Source: Trypanosoma brucei gambiense DAL972 (lineage: Eukaryota; Euglenozoa; Kinetoplastea; Trypanosomatida; Trypanosomatidae). Taken from it: a stretch of 64,000 nucleotides of DNA. The translations under genes were made by a program, and so were the position numbers. Position 1 is the first letter of the stretch. Each line of letters opens with the position of its first letter. This document shows, piece by piece, positions 39,401 through 49,800 of the stretch. Below the pieces are notes generated by a model. The model was given only the letters and a program-made list of their open reading frames with translations. It was not told the DNA's origin and made no database searches. The DNA is taken from assembly GCF_000210295.1 (NCBI RefSeq), contig NC_026743.1, positions 2,356,001 through 2,420,000 on the forward strand, written 5' to 3'.

Positions 39401-40066
39401 GCCGAGTTGTCGCAACTGTACCTCACTGCGGGCCCCATGTGTGAGGCTCCACAAGGGGAAACAACACGGTCCATACCTTTGGAGGCACGCAACGCGCTGG
39501 AAAACTTTGCGAAAGCGTGGGAACCCCGCGAGAACGTTACACATCTACCCCGGGAAAGTGGTTTGGAGGGCGGTTCCCCACAGAAGGAGGGAAAGAGAAG
39601 GCAATCTGTCGGGGGTGTGTGGGCGGGAATTCCCCTTTCCGTTGCAACAGATTCCAAGGGTTTGCAACTCGTAAATCACGAAGCAGCGAGCTCACCTAAC
39701 ATTTTCAACGTTTCTGAACCCCCTACGACCATGTCAAACAGTGGAATGGCTGAGGGTTTGGAGCACCAAACGGCACCTTCATCGGTGGAGGAACATCACT
39801 TTGCACGTCTCCAATACCCAGCCGCTCAGCAAGCACAACTGCTCATGATGGCAGACGGGCGGCTGGCAATGTACCCTGTGTATTCCCCTCCTTACGTGCA
39901 TCAGGCTGTTGTTATGTCCCCACCGCATGGCGGTGCTGCGGTGCCCCACCACCACGTCCAACATCAACAATCGCTTGCTTTTTATCCGCAGGTCGTTGTG
40001 CCCGTGTCACAGATGCCCTCTGGAACGTGGTCGCCCTACGCCCAGAGCCCCGGAGTTCATCAGTAG
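36401..40066 (+). CDS. Large multi-span membrane protein with long low-complexity tail, 1221 aa
   Basis: I do not recognise this 1221-aa protein. The first about 450 residues hold roughly ten hydrophobic segments (for example VVYLMLLVAYCICVCF, FFSVCAAAFLIVSAFTTLF, AFMLAGGCYLVYVFWGPFAL, VSISYVCFVCSITTMTLCLW, LLTISALLVAVVYYCV), so it is a polytopic membrane protein. The remaining about 770 residues are polar, rich in Glu, Lys, Ser and Thr, and look disordered. The last 80 residues change character and become rich in Pro, Tyr, His, Gln and Val. No transporter or enzyme signature is apparent. The frame is open upstream to a TTG at 36233, but no ATG occurs between the acceptor AG at 36230-36231 and 36401. 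Confidence 0.83.
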   Translation: MLLGLKDLFIVRGGAAHRPTLQCDEDGFVVYLMLLVAYCICVCFTTWNYGRTCSPVVLETIILLARVMVGNSELLFKGDQAAAWAGFGGPHRSPNGETSSHGVGSQQRRKDRVISKPTFAPVPFFSVCAAAFLIVSAFTTLFCKTDACLLHSTRIAFGLSMVIIPATLTGRKAFMLAGGCYLVYVFWGPFALYVQQFQESGTHTWWHSLYSRYSTALALTVLLMDVRDFTQCQLGRKCVAAFPALEKLVKIIPDSSSHGDDKVWGVSISYVCFVCSITTMTLCLWASSMMLERSLDVSCTGVFCALVVVLKIADGCLAKGFMKALRESFPLLTISALLVAVVYYCVPVESHPIVAGSMPCSMVVVYIANRCPCGSYSETIFLLMWLTMFGSVYRGSSFAHVIEGRYVFPNQMLHLVTIGVGFHTLFVLGFATLTQGSHPCSGPLLPLYKRVTAILRELRLLNKGRCGRKEERNTRSSPPPQTVVERSPLRVETRGAEKNGNSTEGNLYVVSSELPSLTKLVKVEAELSAEISSTTEQPSQEDDEFFGVVHRGSTGEGVKRLECLVDHGSAVESTQGVSQHESPTATPILVHEGHFNESHMDAREEEAETTPAFEDIREMECPKKEMEEKVMIILEERQESRVRDVADQSSEMGKRKLSANGNSKATYAEAVLEDLQAETKAVKLITAQQKAQQPEESLDKQQLLRESGLSEPKKNVLRASTSAEGSLKRSGDASERVPVGAVVKMSRQHQATAKSKKESTVPLPKCMVTAQEMSSTPALVAADVAVERPSKKEVKHATTPKRNTAEVEAEKQKGTAKGVNQKGGKILQDEPAKKPRAVADSLKQKEKVESRRRKDEKDPTRCTSDSKPKQFVPSLQNIGAQVGDNCREDGNANDTKTTTATGVAADQPSCTSKNSAVASETRECVAISIPQPRSWSSPAQNTSLVLNPIAAEANSRKTTCWNTSSVNNGCETAGFGDQISLLGKTSSPWETPPSLGESPLAELSQLYLTAGPMCEAPQGETTRSIPLEARNALENFAKAWEPRENVTHLPRESGLEGGSPQKEGKRRQSVGGVWAGIPLSVATDSKGLQLVNHEAASSPNIFNVSEPPTTMSNSGMAEGLEHQTAPSSVEEHHFARLQYPAAQQAQLLMMADGRLAMYPVYSPPYVHQAVVMSPPHGGAAVPHHHVQHQQSLAFYPQVVVPVSQMPSGTWSPYAQSPGVHQ

Positions 40067-40550
40067 CGCGGTCCGTGCATCTAATATTTTAGATTGAAGT
40101 TGGACGGGGGTAAGCAGTGTCCACGAAGTACATTTTTGCGTACTTGCATATGTATGGAAGGGAAATTGAGTGAGGGAGGGAGGGAAAACAAAAAGGAAAA
40201 GCACAGGTGGCGATGTCCTTGGATCTGTATTTGTCTCTGCAGTGTATCATTTGTTGTGTTAACTCACCCGTCTCTGCTACCGCTGCTGGTTTCGTGGACG
40301 TTCCGCTCGTGGGAAGATGTACAGCCCGGTGTGTCGAACCGAGCATCTACCTCAATGGCAGGTGTGTGTGCGATTTCAAAGGGATTATTACTTACCTCTC
40401 CGAGATGGTATTAAAAGGAGGAGCCCTTTGCGTTGAGGAAGGACGGGGTTAGTCTGACGGGCTGGCGCATTGTTAATTCTTCTTCGCTGCACTGTGGCAC
40501 GAGGGTCTTTGCAAATTGTATGTGTGCGTTTGCGTTTGCGCTCACGTGCG

Positions 40551-40580
40551 TGTGTGTGTGTGTGTGTGTATGTGTGTGTG
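40551..40580. repeat. TG microsatellite with one interruption
   Basis: TG run 40551-40568 and 40571-40580, broken by TA, in the 3' region of the large membrane-protein gene. Confidence 0.85.
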
Positions 40581-41085
40581 GTATGTAAATATGTAAGCAC
40601 TCGGACCTATGAAGGAGAGGAGCAGGTGTACTGGGAGGTTACGTATATGTGCACATATATATTACTCATGTATACGTTACGAAGGTATTACTTGGACAGG
40701 TTTATGCGGACGGCAACAAGAGTAAATGAGCATAAGAGGGAAAAGTAAAAAAAAAAACAAAGAAAATAAATAAACAAAGGGAATCTGAACGCAACTTTTT
40801 GTACGTGAAGGGTAGTGAGGAAGGAGGTGCCTATGTAAACATAGAGAATTTTTTTCTGAGGAAAAGCCCTTCATTGTCACTTTTTTTTTTTTGCTTTTCG
40901 GTCCCTACTTTCCTCTTCCATCTTTTTATTTTTGTTCACCGGTGATCGTAACCTAATGTGTTATTGCTCTCCTCTACGTTGTGATTACACTTTCACGGAT
41001 GTGTGATGGTGGTGGTGGTAATCACTCTTTTTGCTTCCTCATGGTTTGTAGACTCGCGACGTTTCGAACACCTCACCCCATTTTC

Positions 41086-41101
41086 TTTTTTTTTTTTACA
41101 G
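41086..41101 (+). promoter_or_regulatory. Orphan acceptor-like T-tract and AG
   Basis: A T-rich run ends in ACAG at 41098-41101, a textbook acceptor. The first ATG downstream (about 41220) is followed at once by a stop, and no frame over about 100 codons follows that starts with ATG. It may mark a noncoding transcript or be unused. Confidence 0.4.
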
Positions 41102-42068
41102 CGGTTTGTGGCTGTCATTGACATCCGGTACTGCTGCTACGTGCCCAAGCTGGCCACAGTGGTGCCCACACAACAAACCGGATGGTGTGTTCTCTCGTCT
41201 GCGTGTGAAGGAAAAGGGAATGTAAAGAGTGAGGGGGATTCCACGCAAAAATTGTGTGAAAGGGATGAAATTGCTACGGGGTGGAGGGGCGGTTGCAGGA
41301 ACGAAGGGAAGGAGTGGAATGCGATGAACCACCAAAAAAAGAAAAAAATATAGGAGTTTTCTTTTTTTTTTTTTAATTTTCCCTTTCGTTACTTCTTCTC
41401 GCGTATTGAGCAATTCTAAAGTACACTCGGTTGATGGTGGGATATTTTTTTTGTTGATGGTTACTTGGAGGAGGAGGAGAGAAATCTGTAGGGAAAGCGT
41501 GGGTATGTGTGTGCATGAAAGCTTGAAGTATTTTGAAGAGTGATACAATGGCGCCCATGTACTTCGTAGCTAACAATATACATATGTACGCACATGCGGA
41601 AGATATATCAACACTGGTGAAGCGAAGGGCGGCGAAGAAGCTGCAATCCACACGCCAATCACTTTGTTGGTATCCCTTTTCTACTGCTATCCCGCGAGAG
41701 GAGGAAAAAAAAAAAAGAAAACAAAAAATGGAAAAGGAGACGGGGGAGTCACACGGCATGCTTTTCGCGTACCGCACAGGTGTTTTCTCATTTTTTTTTC
41801 TTTTTCGGAGCAGTTGTTGACTCTTCAATAGCTTTACGTACACATGCAAGATTAACACTCTCGCACATATCACGTGCGATACCTCATGCTCAATTCCGCA
41901 TGTGTGATGTTTGACTAAACCTCGTCTCGTCTTGATCGAGTATGTTCGGCTTTACGCATTGCATCGGAGCATGCGGGTGGGTTGCTACGCGGCCTGTTGG
42001 CATGGTTATTGTGGTGTGCAGGCGGTGAGAGTGAAAGTAAAGAAATTTATATAATGTCTGTATAGTGG

Positions 42069-42089
42069 TATATATATATATATATATAT
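42069..42089. repeat. (TA)10 dinucleotide run
   Basis: A perfect TA repeat within the 3.5-kb gene-free interval. Confidence 0.9.
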
Positions 42090-43580
42090 GCACATAACAG
42101 GGAGTAAGTTTCGACTATATACATTGATTGATTGGGAGGGGAAAGGTACAATGGAGTAAAAGGTGGAAGGAGAAAGGAGGGGAACGTGTGGAAGATTGTT
42201 ATCCGAAAAGACACCAATTTACGCTCAAACGTACGTGTCGTCTTTGTTTCGTTTTCCTTTAGCTGGTGTTGTCCATTTTTTTTTTTACCTTATTTTTCTT
42301 TCTTGTGCACATTACTTTTGTTGTCGACTACCATCCCTTTCTTATTATTTTTTTTTTGATAATTCTTTCTCTTTTTTTTGGGGGGGGAGGGTCTTTGTTT
42401 AAACGGTATTAATAACGACGAACAGAGAAACTTGACTGCACAGTTTGTTTTCCAACCAGTGGTGATTGATCGTTTCGCAGGACAGTAGGTCCACTTTGCA
42501 TCGAACGGTACGTGTGGATTAACTTCTCTACCTGATTTAATCTCTTGAGCACACCCTCGCTTCTTATTTTTCTCATCACATCCCTCCGTCAGGTTGGGTA
42601 AAGTACCCTCAACCCCAGGAAGCAAACAAACAGGAAGGAGAAGTTCTTAGTTCATTGTTCTTTTGTTTATATATTCTATTTTGGTGAGGAAAATGTCGGC
42701 GTTCCATTGGCGGTACACGCGTTAGGCACGCAGATATTACTGTAGGTGCGCTCGAGTGGATTGGACGCCTTGACTATGGAACAGTTTTGCTTATTACTAT
42801 TTTGTTAAAAGGGCATCATCTCAACAAATGTTTATATTATTTTGAAGGTGTTGACTGGATTTTCGGACTACATGTGGAGTGACGACGCTGGGTAAATGAT
42901 GAGCATTCTTACCACAGGTACGCGAGGAAGTTGCTTGTTTTGTTGTTGATGTTGATGTTGATGATGCTGTTTTCTTGGTCTCTTGTTGTCCTGTGATTTA
43001 TTTTCATCTGTGGCGATAATAGATGCCTTCTTCACGTATTCTGCAGAGTAGGTCACCACTTTTGGTCTATCACGGAGACTATTTTGGTAGGAGTGAGCGA
43101 GTATATATTGTCGCAGATGTTGTGTTGAAGGGTGTCAAATAGTGTTAAGCACCTCCCACGCGCGCATTTCCCTCACTGTGTTCGAGAGGGGGGTGGGTGA
43201 AATTAAACAGTGTTATGAATCGTCACCGATCCCTGTGAATTAACTGTAATGCGATGATCGCATTTACTACCCGGACCCCGTGTGTATCTTCTTCCTTCGT
43301 TTTCTTTCCAATTTGCTTCCTCTGCGCAATGATATTGGGAGCTCACGTGCGTGTCTGCAGCGGGCATTATTTTTTTTTTTTTAACGCAGCTCGCTCCACT
43401 AGTTAAAGGGTTTCACTTGTAACTGTGTAGGGAAGGTGAATAGGAGGGCGTACACTTGTTTCTTTTTGGAAGCCCGCTTTGTGGGGAACTCCATATCGGA
43501 GAGGGAAAGCGCGCCAAATTTAATCCGATTGGAACGGAAATTTTTCCATTTACTAGCAGATTAGCAATCTTTCCTATTAA

Positions 43581-45248
43581 ATGGACCTTGACAACGTGGT
43601 TCTTGATGATGATGTGTTGCTCGGAGATGATGTAGCCGCTTCCGTGCCGCCTCCCCTGCTGGTGTCGGCGCCCGTGTTGGACCTTGCGATGCATCCAACA
43701 CTTCCGTTATTTGTTGCTGGTCTGGTGACAGGTGATGTAGAGATACACGAATATTGTGGGGCAGAGACTCGTCATCGTCCGACATCGCAGCAGTACTTTA
43801 CAGACATGGACACCACACATGCGTTTAGCCCTTATAATATTCGTATGCACCCTCGTGGGGGTGTGACGTCTATGGAATTCACAGAAGACGGGAAATATCT
43901 TGTTTCGGTGAGTAGCGACCGCACAATTAGTGTGTTTGACTGTGTGACCGAAAAGATGGCGTTGCATATTGCTGCAAAAGAGTCTGACACGTCCGCAGGG
44001 GCGCCGGCAAAGGCAAAGGTCAAGGAAACAAAAGAAAGAGAAACAAAAGCGAAGGATAAGGTGGGGCAAAATGACAATCTTGTTAAGTCTAAAAAGAAAA
44101 AGAATCCCCATAAATTTGGCATATCCGCGGTTAACGTGTGTGATGCAAACACAATAGCCACAGGTGATGATGACGGCATGATTGTGCTGTGGGATATGAG
44201 GAAGCGGAAGGCTGCTCATCATTACCACGAACATGGCGACTACGTTTCACAGATGGTCTACTTTTCAGACATTGAGGAACTTGTATCGAGTAGCGGTGAT
44301 ACCTGTCTAGGGGTGTTCGATATGCGTGCTGGAAAAATTCGTGACTACAGTGAGAAACGTAAGGATGAGTTGAATTGTTTTGCGTTTGTAAATAACACAG
44401 CAAGCAATAGAAATACCTTCATCCCGAGCATCATATGTGGTACACCGAAGGGCTGCCTGCCTGTGTGGAAGTTTGGCTCGTGGCGCCGTCCGTACGATAT
44501 GATGGATCGGCACCCCGCAGAATGTGAAAGCATCATTTCGTTTAACAACCCTGATAGCCCCTTTAACCACAATATTATTCTCACTGGTGCGTGTGATGGC
44601 CTTGTACGTGTCCTTGAAATGTACCCTGTTCGCCGTAATCTCTGTCAACTGAGTGCGAGGGATTTCACTTATTCGCATCAGAGTGCACTTGGCTGTGGTG
44701 GTAGCAGCAATAGTTACGCGAACACGGCGGTCCGGCGACAGAGGGGCAACCAAGGGATTAGCCGAATGCGTTTAAGCTTTGATTCATCCCTACTAGCCGT
44801 CTGTGGGACCGACAACATCATCGACTTTGTTGATGTTGCATTTCTTTCAAATGAGAAAGAGCTGAATAAACTTCGGTCACAAACGGAGCAGCGGCATTTG
44901 GAGGTCCTGAAGGAAGTAGAAGAGGAACGGAATAGGGAGGCGGAAGAAGATAGTGACAGTGATAGTGATGGCAGCAGCAGCGCGGAGGGTGGCGTCTCGG
45001 TGGAAGACAACGCTGGCAAAAAGAGAGGGAGGGATGCAGAAAAAACAGAACTGGAGAGTAACGTTGGTCGTGGGGACGGTGTTGACGAAGAGGAAGCAGA
45101 TGTCGAGGTTAAGACGGAAAGGCAGAAGAGACGTGAAAGAGTTGCTGCTGCTAAGTGGTTGAAAGTGGAAAAGAAGAAGAAAGTTAATTTCACGTTTGAG
45201 AAGCGAAGACGACGTGTTCACGGTTTCTTTGGCGATCTTAATTCCTGA
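43581..45248 (+). CDS. WDR55: WDR55/Jip5-like WD40 protein, ribosome biogenesis
   Basis: This 555-aa WD40 protein matches WDR55 (yeast Jip5), a nucleolar protein linked to rRNA processing. The first blade VLDLAMHPTLPLFVAGLVTGDVE is the characteristic WDR55 opening. It is followed by VTSMEFTEDGKYLVSVSSD, a Lys-rich insertion absent from animals (about residues 135-175), then TGDDDGMIVLWDMRK, VSQMVYFSDIEELVSSSGD and further blades. The C-terminus is acidic, then basic, and ends KKKVNFTFEKRRRRVHGFFGDL, paralleling the family end with FF.DL. A nuclear/nucleolar location fits the basic tail. Start is the first ATG after the acceptor AG at 43388-43389, with no ATG in the 191-base leader. Confidence 0.87.
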   Translation: MDLDNVVLDDDVLLGDDVAASVPPPLLVSAPVLDLAMHPTLPLFVAGLVTGDVEIHEYCGAETRHRPTSQQYFTDMDTTHAFSPYNIRMHPRGGVTSMEFTEDGKYLVSVSSDRTISVFDCVTEKMALHIAAKESDTSAGAPAKAKVKETKERETKAKDKVGQNDNLVKSKKKKNPHKFGISAVNVCDANTIATGDDDGMIVLWDMRKRKAAHHYHEHGDYVSQMVYFSDIEELVSSSGDTCLGVFDMRAGKIRDYSEKRKDELNCFAFVNNTASNRNTFIPSIICGTPKGCLPVWKFGSWRRPYDMMDRHPAECESIISFNNPDSPFNHNIILTGACDGLVRVLEMYPVRRNLCQLSARDFTYSHQSALGCGGSSNSYANTAVRRQRGNQGISRMRLSFDSSLLAVCGTDNIIDFVDVAFLSNEKELNKLRSQTEQRHLEVLKEVEEERNREAEEDSDSDSDGSSSAEGGVSVEDNAGKKRGRDAEKTELESNVGRGDGVDEEEADVEVKTERQKRRERVAAAKWLKVEKKKKVNFTFEKRRRRVHGFFGDLNS

Positions 45249-45618
45249 GGTGAGCCATTCGACTCAACCTTTTGCGCATCTGAAACCCGACGACTCAGTG
45301 ACGCCTTCACCCATCCACTGTAGCTTCATGGTGAGCTTATTCGGTTAAACTTAATGTCCAACAAATTGCAAATAATAAACAGCATAAACCATGAAAATAA
45401 CGAAGGGACATGTGGTCGGTTCCGTCGTTCTTGGGCCGTCCTTCCAGTAGTTGTATGGGAGGGCTGTAACCAATTTTTGAAATGTATTATGTGCACCTTG
45501 GCAACCCCCTGTCTAGTGTGTTCGTTAACTCTGGTCTTCGCTTCACCGTGATTTCTTTACTTCCTTATTAATATTATTATTTTGCTTTCAATTTGTTCGG
45601 CAGTCGTTAGCTGTGACA
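45249..45618 (+). other. Intergenic: WDR55 3' UTR and next splice region
   Basis: No gene seen. A T-rich tract (about 45555-45600) ends in AG at 45602-45603, leaving a 15-base leader before the ATG at 45619. Confidence 0.6.
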
Positions 45619-46059
45619 ATGCCACCTAAGAAGGACGAGGCAGCGCCAGTGAAAAAGAAAAAGGAGCCACCAAAGGAGCTTTGTGGCTGCGGCGTCGACA
45701 CTTATCGCCCACCACCAAAGGGGAAGAAAAAGAAGAACCAGCTTCCCATCGAGCACGCACCCGGTTGCCCTTACCAACGAACTGTATGCACCGCCTATCC
45801 CTATCTACCCCTCTGTTCCGTTTGCCTCAATCCCTGTAAGTATTGCTTGGGAACTAATAGGTGGTGCCCTCACTGCTATGAGAAGCGCTGCATCAATGTG
45901 TATAAGCGGGTTGTTCATGGCCACGAACGGCTGGATCCGCAACGAAGCGCTTCTACTTTGGGCATGGTCCCTGACCCCAGCGTCGGTATGGTGGACTCAC
46001 GGAGCCGACCTCCGAAGTCTTCATCTCCGCGTGAACTGAGGGCAGACAGATCTTCGTGA
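45619..46059 (+). CDS. Small Cys-rich, probably zinc-binding protein, 146 aa
   Basis: A 146-aa protein with a Lys/Pro-rich N-terminus (MPPKKDEAAPVKKKKEPP). It is followed by Cys pairs spaced as expected for one or two zinc sites: CGCG near residue 24, CPYQRTVC near 53-60, then CSVCLNPCKYCLGTNRWCPH and a further YEKRC. The tail is polar and Arg/Ser-rich. I do not recognise a family; the CxxC...CxxC...WCPHC run resembles treble-clef or RING-like zinc folds without a full RING signature. The ATG at 45619 is the first after a good acceptor at 45602-45603. The GTG two codons earlier is not a start. No partner or role can be inferred from the context. Confidence 0.78.
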   Translation: MPPKKDEAAPVKKKKEPPKELCGCGVDTYRPPPKGKKKKNQLPIEHAPGCPYQRTVCTAYPYLPLCSVCLNPCKYCLGTNRWCPHCYEKRCINVYKRVVHGHERLDPQRSASTLGMVPDPSVGMVDSRSRPPKSSSPRELRADRSS

Positions 46060-46850
46060 GGGAACGATGTCGGTGGATGGGTGCATCAGGGCACTTACGT
46101 GGAATGTCACGAGAGGGAGACGAATGACGATACGGTTGCGGAGAATGGCGCATGGAAGCGGTGGGTTTTCCATCCAATATGACTCTTGTTTGCATCAAAA
46201 AAGAGAGTCCGCACATGTATATGTCTGTTTCACAAATAGAAATGTTGGTGAGGCTCAACAGCTAGGGTGCCTTAGATTACTGAAAAAGTGGTGGTGTGTG
46301 CGGTTTCTTTTCGATCACCGAGTGTGATTGGCGCGAAAAACGCACGGAGATGCTCCCGTGCCTCTGTGCATGTATCTTGTTATTTAGCGGTCGCTTAACT
46401 GTTTGGGTGACGACAACGTACAATGACAATGAAACCAGCTTGAGAATGAAGGTGGGGATGAGGTGGAAGAATAACTTAGCAGAAAATTTAAAGTTTCCTG
46501 ACAGACTGGCATTCTTTTTATTTGAGACCCATATGCCGTAGACTCACGGTTATACTGTACACTCATCCCCCTTTATGTCAACCTTTGGTAAAGCATGACA
46601 CTCTGATGGCAGGTGTGGCTGACAAGCCAAGGCATGTGTTTTCTCCCACTCTTGTGCTTCATTAGGCAGGGACCAGGAGAGGGCAATTAGGCATAATTGA
46701 TATTTCCCCTTGAAGTGACTCGATTAACTGGGGTTCAGAGATAACCCAGCCACCAGCGAGTCGTCTGGCCCGTGTGCTTGACGCGATAAGAAGGGTAGGG
46801 CACATATCAATCACAGATTTAGGAGGTTTGACACTGTTGGAGACAAAGTG
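46060..46850 (+). other. Intergenic: 3' UTR and TBC1D31 splice region
   Basis: An 86-codon frame from ATG 46067 starts eight bases after the previous stop, has no acceptor of its own and is rejected. A pyrimidine tract near 46637-46660 with AG at 46664-46665 is the likely acceptor. No ATG follows until 46851. Confidence 0.6.
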
Positions 46851-49800
46851 ATGTCCGTTGCGCTCGACGAGAACACCGTTTCGATCCCCCTGTGGCCAGT
46901 GAATGGAGTGCCGACGAGGTCGACGGGTCAAATCCTGCAGGCCACGCTGACTGGTAAGGAGACGCCACGGTTCACACTAACGTTCTTTGATCCCCAGAAC
47001 CCAACGACGTTGTACGCATGTACCAGCAGCTCGCTAGTTTATGCGTTTTTCCTAAACAAAAATGTGGTCAGATTGTTTATAGCCCTTGAATGTGCCATAA
47101 CGGCCATGACATGCTTTAGTTGCTCAGGAAGTTCTTTATTTGTTTGCGCCACTGGTGATAACTCTCTCGTTTGGGTCGATTGCGCCAGCGGCCGGATAGT
47201 GAAAAGAATGAAGACACCGCACCAACACGCGGTCAACATGATCAGATTATCGCATGTGATTGGAGACCACCGGTCTATCGTCACCGCATCACGGGAATCA
47301 CTGGCTGTTTGGGATGTAGCGCAGATGGCGTGCCGCATGTGCAGTAATGGGAAATCGACCAAGGAAAAGCGTGAATTTTTGAGTATCCATACGGGCCGAC
47401 AATCACTGTTAACAGTTGAACGGTTCGGTCGCGTAACAATGTGGGAGCCATCCACATTATCGCCAAGTAAGTCCATAATGCTGGCTATGCAGCCACGCGC
47501 GTCTGCTTTCTGCCAAAAGTGTTTAGCTATTGGTGGACCGGGCCCCCTGGTCGGCCTGCTGGAGGTGGAGGGTTTGACTCCCATCGGGTGCGTTCAACTT
47601 TCAACAGCACCAGTGGCAACACGGTCTCTTTTTATTATTAACGACACTCTTCTTGCGTGTGAGCTAACCAGCGGAACGGTAGTCTTCGTTGTTATCGGTA
47701 ATTACACAGTGTCATTTTCCCTTGATGCACCGCATACGGGAGCAGTTCCAAGAAAAATGACGAGTTTTTCTCTGTCTGGGCCATCGTTTGCCGCTTTTGC
47801 GCAAGGAGAGAAGTTGACAATCTTCCATTTACCTACCGCACGGCAACACTACGTCCACCGAGAGCGATTAGGAGGTGGTTATTCTGACTCAACGTTGCCG
47901 GCTCGGTTGCATTCGTTCGTGCAGGGGAAGAGCAACGCATACAGAGAGGGTGCATCACGAACAAGCAAAAAGTGCGCAAGAGACGAGAACCCTGGCAGTG
48001 ACGTGGAACTTCCACGACCTAATCTTAGACCTGCCGATAAGGACGTGAATAAGTGGGTTAAAGTGAAGGCGCTTCCTGCTGGGGTGCAAGATGAGGTCAA
48101 GTCCACAAAAGGCAGCGCGGGAGGTCGTGTTGAGCCCCTTGAGCGTACAGGAAAGGATCGGAAGGTGGAGAAAGGCATCGGTCCCAGACCAAAAGGTGGA
48201 GTAGAACTGTCACTAAGACCCTCCTTAGACGAGGAGTCTCGCAAAGCAAATATGAACCACCTCCAGCAGCTGTTGCTGCGCTACGGACTTTTTCCCGATA
48301 CGTATCGTGCGGTCACATGGCGGTTCTTGCTGCAGCTACCCGACAAGCGCTTTACAGCGTCGCAGTACGCGCAGTTGGCAAGTAAGGGAACACACCCTTC
48401 CGCGCATATCCTCATGAAACCGTTTCGTCTTGCCAATGATGGTGTTCAGACTTCAATGGAAAAGGCGTTGTCTGTTTTGGTGTGGCACGTGCCCATGTTT
48501 GCGGCCATTCACTTCCTACCCATGGTTGTATATCCTTTCTTGCACCCTTTCGAAGGTGACGTGCAGTCAGTGGTAGAGGTCGTCCTAGTCTTCTTATCGA
48601 ACTGGGGGAAGGAGTTTTTTCAGTTTTACCCGCAACAGCCCGTTGCCCTTACTACGCTTTTAGACCGTCTCCTCCGCGCGGAGGACGCAGAACTACACAG
48701 ACATCTTTCAATGTCCGGTGTTTTGGTAGAAGAATGGGGATGGGAGCCGCTGCGGTCAATATATAGTGATACCGTGAAACCTGCCGAATGGTTGCAAGTA
48801 CTGGACCACACCTTTTTCAACGAACCCTTATGGTTCTTTCTTTTCCATATTCGCTGGATGATAAGCATTCGCAGTGACATCATGAAATTTCGAGATCAGA
48901 GGGAAATTATGAACTCTATTTTGACTACACATGACGTCGATGTAAACCGCATTATCGGTGAGACGTACCGCCTGCAGGCACGCTGTCCTAGGGGGGAACT
49001 GACCAATCCCTACAGCAAACTCGAAACCCTTGCGAACTATGCGTACCCTACGTTGTGGAAGTACAATGAAGAGAATGTCGAAAGGAAACTCAACGACATG
49101 AAATTATTGCAGGAGCAAATAGAGCGGAGTAAGGCCTCCAGTCAGGAGATTGCGAAAATTTGTGACCAACTTGCCCAGGCTGATGTTTTGGAGGAGGTAT
49201 ACGTCAGGAAACAGCAGGCAGAGGCGGCGGCGCGCGTCAGCGCCAAGGCGGATAGTTGGAAGGGCGAGGTTGCACGTGAAATGGAAAGGCAATACACCCG
49301 CGACATGGAAAAAATGCTTCGTTTGCGACAGATGCGTCAGCAGATCGAGCAGTCCGGCCGTTTAGAGGTACTTAACGAAGAACTGGAGTGTGCCAACATT
49401 CAGGTCGACCACTTACATGAAATACGCCAAAGGGAAGCAACACACTGGACGCTGGCAGACCAGCTGTCAGAACAGGAGTTACTGCACCTCGAGGAAGCAG
49501 CCCGCAATCGGCTGAAGGGGGCAAAAAAGGCCGTTGAAAGCGGCACCGTGGGGGCCGAACGGTCACCAGTGACTGATGGTGGTGAGTTCGGGGCAGTGAA
49601 ATCAAGGATGACAACAGCAGCACCAGATGTAGTAAGTGTTGTCAGGCCCCTGTCCGCATCTCCCGGAGAACAGCAGTTAACTTACGACCTCGGCAACCCC
49701 ATGAATGTTTATCGGGCGCTACAGAACTCCGCGGCACGGGAAATGGTTGGTCGCCGGATACCTTCAGAGACTGGCGGTAAACGAGTGCAGCGTTCTTACG

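Larger units (their letters stand above)
40067..43580 (+). other. 3.5-kb gene-free interval with an internal acceptor-like site
   Basis: The longest stretch without a supportable gene. Contents: TG repeat 40551-40580, A/T-rich runs near 40750-40790, a T-tract with AG at 41100-41101, (TA)n at 42069-42089, T/C tracts near 42270-42390, and the acceptor for WDR55 (T-tract 43369-43382, AG 43388-43389). Frames present are short, begin at GTG/TTG, or run through splice tracts. It is either one very long 3' UTR or includes one or more noncoding trans-spliced RNAs. Confidence 0.55.

Noticed and set aside
41006..41353. ATG frame of about 115 codons in the 3.5-kb gap
   Set aside because: It reads through a T-tract and acceptor-like AG at 41101, and the product has no coherent features.
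41548..41820. 90-codon ATG frame in the 3.5-kb gap
   Set aside because: Lys/Phe runs come from A- and T-tracts; no splice signal directly upstream; codon use unlike real genes.
42693..42725. Ten-codon ORF after a T-rich stretch
   Set aside because: Too short to support; no sign that it is more than chance.
42890..42980. C-box-like ATGATGA motif suggesting a C/D snoRNA
   Set aside because: No D box (CTGA) or terminal stem at suitable distance.
46067..46327. 86-codon ATG frame just after the Cys-rich gene
   Set aside because: Eight bases after a stop with no acceptor between, so it would need bicistronic translation; product not recognisable.
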